From Spirogloea muscicola (lineage: Eukaryota; Streptophyta; Zygnematophyceae; Spirogloeales; Spirogloeaceae), in assembly GCA_009602725.1 (NCBI GenBank), contig WELB01000300.1:1-32908 (forward strand): 32,908 nt of DNA. Direction: 5' to 3'. Positions 31,001 to 32,908 of this stretch are shown here, one piece after another; within the stretch, counting starts at the first letter, position 1, and every line of letters starts with the position of its first letter. The position numbers and the translations under genes are program-made. The notes under the pieces are model-generated. The model did not search any database, had not been told where the DNA came from, and worked only from the letters and a program-made list of their open reading frames with translations.

Positions 31001-32908
31001 CGCCCCAGCCGCAAGAGAGCAGACCGCTCTCCAGGAACTAGGGTCGGATGGGCTGCTCACCGCTCGGGGTTCTCGAGCAGCTTGCCGTCCTTGAAGCTCC
31101 GCAGGGCGTCGCACCAAGCTTTGGCGGTTCCGTACATGAGCCCGCCGTCAATCCACGGCGTCACCTGGCCACCACTCACGGCACTCCTGCCCATCAGGAT
31201 GGGCTGCTTGCTCTCGGCCCGCAGCTCCCCGCCAGAGCGTGTGTCCCCCGGGCGGGCGGGAAGAGCAGGCGAGCAGGCAGTCCGGCGTGAGGGGGGTTCG
31301 GCGGCAGGGCCGCGCGGCGGGCGAACGACCGTGCACGCCCTCGTGGGCGTCAGTCAGCGTGTGACGCTCGCTGCGCTGATTGGGAGGTCTGCGCAAGGAG
31401 CCGCGTCCCGGAGTCATTGGGGGCAATGAGGGGCACCTCGTTGAGGATCTCGCGGGGGGCGCTTGGCCCATCGCCAGTCCTGGCGATGTATCGGATGCGG
31501 GGCAGAGGGATCTCCACTTTGCCCTGGGCAGAGGTGCACAGCGACGGACGACTGAGGGCAGCGGCCAGGCGCAGCTGCGACGCCCGCAGCGGGGCATCTG
31601 CCAGAGCGGGAGCCGGTCGAGGGCCGGAGCGGAACACGTGGCATAGCATCAAGCCCTCGCAAGGCAGCTGCAGGACCGTGCCCTTCTCGGCATGTGAGGC
31701 AGTGGTGGGAGTGGCAGGTCGGCGGGGCCGACAGCCGGCTGAGGGACCGGGTGGCCGGGCAGTACCGTGCAGTTGGGGTCATAGAGGTCGTCGCACTGGG
31801 GGATGGGGATGTTGAAATACTCTGACCACACGACACGCGGGACATCAGCCATGCATGCTCCGGGCGAGGCGGCAAGCCGGGAGCGCCGGGCAGAACATTC
31901 AGAACACCGTCGATATGCGGCCCCGGCGGGAAGAGGCACATGGGGTCGTGGAGTTTAGGCGGGAAACGGTCACGCAATGTGCAGGGCCGGCGGACGCCGG
32001 CGCGGGCGGCCGCCCACTTGCAAGAGCGGGTCGTAGGAGAGCTCACCCAAGGGGCACGCCGGGACCTGCGAGTCGATGATCTCCTCCACGACCTGCTGCC
32101 CGAAGAAGACCATGAGCGCGGTGCGGTTGCGGTACGACCCGAGCCTGCACAAGCCAGGCGGGGGGCGCGTCAACGCCAGGGCAGCGGGGAAGTGCAGGCA
32201 GGCACGCGGCGCCGCTCTCCTGCCCCGCTCGCAGGCTCCATGCCGGCGCACTGCCGGTCACCGAGCCATGGCGAGAGCCTCGCGGGAGCTGGGGGGGCCG
32301 ACGGGCGCGGCGTGGGCACCGGTGGGTGGGCGGCGAGTGAGGGGGAGGGGAGGCGAGCTGCCTGCCCGTGGCGTGGCGTGGCGTGGCGTGGCGGAGGAGG
32401 GGCGTTACCCGGTGTTGCCGGCCAGCAGCTCCCTGGACAGCGTGCGGGGGTTGGGCCGGTCCCACCCGCCCGGCTCTCGCACCCCGTCCCTGTACCCGTA
32501 CGGCAGCCTCCTCGACAGCTGGCCCTCTGCACGGGAGGGGGGGGGGAGCGGCGACGCGGACGGCGCCTCAGGAGCGGCCCGGCGTGGAGCTCGACGGGAC
32601 GACGCGGGGCCGCGGGGCCGAGCCCGGCGCGCGGGGTGGGGCACGGGGCGCAGGTGACCGCCACGGCAAGCGGCCGAGCAGAGCGCGCCGCTGCCGGCAG
32701 AGAGGCGTGGCGCGAGAGGGCTCGACCCTGCGCAAGGCACACCTGACGCGGTCCGGAGCAGCAGAGGTCCGGGAGCGGCGAGGGGAGAGGGAAGGGTGAC
32801 TGACCTGTGATGCCCCAGTCCGGGTGAGCCAAGCTGTGGTAGTACCCTGCGGGAGGGGCGGAGGGGAGGGGCGTCAGGCACAGCGGCGGGCGGGCGGGCG
32901 GGCAGCCG
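22954..32908 (-). CDS. DUOX: DUOX-like dual oxidase: peroxidase domain, TM helix, PH-like, EF-hand-like, ubiquitin-like and NADPH oxidase modules (5' partial)
   Basis: Predicted to pass electrons from NADPH through FAD and two haems across a membrane to oxygen, making superoxide or H2O2; the peroxidase-homology domain would face outside. Exons, 5' to 3': 32805-32846, 32409-32526, 32047-32144, 31766-31821, 31437-31523, 31061-31164, 30784-30878, 30516-30553, 30221-30337, 29984-30094, 29747-29836, 29419-29628, 29154-29201, 28773-28981, 28508-28639, 28206-28338 (peroxidase-homology, about 560 residues); 27861-28086 (TM helix ILWTLVGTSVCTLLLTAAYW); 27584-27691 and 27133-27431 (PH-like); 26782-27025; 26316-26630 and 25920-26137 (EF-hand-like); 25400-25677 (ubiquitin-like); 24929-25032 and 23186-24722 (NOX core); 22954-23017 (C-terminus TFHCYREAF). 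Nearly all junctions are GT-AG and phase-consistent, giving about 1,692 residues. The first visible exon reads YYHSLAHPDWGIT, equivalent to the start of the animal DUOX peroxidase domain, so signal peptide and first exon(s) lie beyond the window. Weakest donors: exons 30784-30878 and 25400-25677. Confidence 0.94.
25445..25934 (-). other. Ubiquitin-like domain inserted in the DUOX-like protein
   Basis: The domain is split by one intron: the first strand EINL ends exon 25920-26137, and the remainder opens exon 25400-25677 with VVKDNVNKAVGTLDLV. It continues with DTIAQVKHSV (ubiquitin DTIENVKAKI), GLDPAEDLVL (GIPPDQQRLI), ELRDGDIVAEYNIRPGSTL (QLEDGRTLSDYNIQKESTL) and IVQRRR (LVLRLR). Length is about 80 residues with ubiquitin spacing. 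There is no C-terminal Gly-Gly; the chain runs on into DFTKGPQ and then the first NOX helix, so this is an integral, non-conjugated domain. It would sit in the cytosol between the EF-hand-like region and the membrane core. Confidence 0.8.
25990..26560 (-). other. Degenerate EF-hand-like region of the DUOX-like gene
   Basis: Exons 26316-26630 and 25920-26137 occupy the place of the EF-hand pair in animal DUOX. The helices are still alignable: RQELADAF, SFFIRSTFELALKL, DVVWFFRLFY, AFAKAQMIFARFS, LRKQQMHSFMQAV and GLTVEEFARHD. The first loop reads LESTQKLPPGYIVAQD and the second FSCGETVVSG. Neither has the D-x-D/N-x-D pattern at the calcium-coordinating positions. Calcium activation of the classical type is therefore not expected. 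Confidence 0.7.
28206..32846 (-). other. Peroxidase-homology domain of the DUOX-like gene
   Basis: Sixteen exons encode an animal-type haem peroxidase fold. Landmarks: NPRTLSRELLAGNTGLGSYR; RTALMVFFGQQVVEEI, where the distal site should be; QCDDLYDPNCT; VTPWIDGGLMYGTAKAWCDA (matching the WLDGSAIYG motif of DUOX); VLWFRHHNWYCEQL with the proximal haem-ligand His (codon about 30317-30319); TYQHILMDEWLPAWLG; LLASQRCEREDN-like region ending in DNIITEDLRGFVFGP; AINIQRGRETGLPDF (the IQRGRD motif); and LFKAILLNVFTSLREADRWW. The distal His of classical peroxidases aligns with Glu in GQQVVEEI, as it is also lost in vertebrate DUOX, so classical peroxidase chemistry is doubtful. Confidence 0.9.
32368..32393. 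repeat. Short GTGGC pentamer tandem repeat in an intron
   Basis: About five tandem copies of GTGGC lie in the intron between exons 32047-32144 and 32409-32526 of the DUOX-like gene. A simple-sequence repeat; no function is implied. Confidence 0.8.
32884..32903. repeat. GGGC tandem repeat at the window edge
   Basis: A run of GGGC/CGGG units lies in the 5'-most visible intron (minus strand) of the DUOX-like gene, just upstream of the exon 32805-32846 acceptor. Simple-sequence repeat. Confidence 0.75.

Noticed and set aside
29696-31429. 577-codon plus-strand open frame opposite the peroxidase exons
   Set aside because: It is antisense to well-matched DUOX exons and their introns, has no family motif, and long antisense frames are common in GC-rich sequence.

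Overview
This window is the left end of a nuclear chromosome (or a contig ending in one). It opens with telomeric repeats of the CCCTAAA / TTTAGGG type, mostly the variant CCCTGAA. The genes are eukaryotic and rich in short GT-AG introns, with acceptors usually ending in GCAG or CCAG. Best matches recalled from family knowledge are plant-like for ECM29 and RAB3GAP1. Together with the telomere type and the high GC right of 8.5 kb, this suggests a green alga, perhaps a trebouxiophyte. Other TTTAGGG lineages cannot be excluded from sequence alone.

Layout: telomere (1-159); a short subtelomeric stretch; TTC4, an Hsp90/Hsp70 co-chaperone (minus, 687-2997); a GC-rich head-to-head promoter of about 200 bp; a RAB3GAP1-like Rab GTPase-activating subunit lacking its usual N-terminal region (plus, 3196 to about 7237); a convergent intergenic stretch; ECM29, the HEAT-repeat proteasome scaffold (minus, about 8500 into an 823-base N gap at 17269-18091); an Ala/Leu-rich membrane protein (plus, from the gap to 19055); an unrecognised multi-exon gene with a signal peptide and hydrophobic segments (minus, about 19.07-21.84 kb); and a very large gene filling 22954 to the right edge (minus, 5' end outside the window).

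The large gene is the highlight. I reconstructed 26 exons with almost entirely phase-consistent splice junctions, giving about 1,692 residues. The domain order is that of animal dual oxidase (DUOX): peroxidase-homology domain, one membrane helix, PH-like domain, EF-hand-like region, then a six-helix NADPH oxidase core with FAD and NADPH sites and the NOX-type C-terminus. Two features stand out. The EF-hand-like region has lost its calcium loops, and a ubiquitin-like domain sits between it and the NOX core. Like vertebrate DUOX, the peroxidase domain keeps the proximal haem histidine but not the distal one.

No operon logic applies. Two of the housekeeping neighbours (TTC4, ECM29) act in protein quality control, and RAB3GAP1 acts in vesicle traffic. 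No mobile element, tRNA, rRNA or CRISPR array was seen. All splice models are read by eye and not backed by transcripts.
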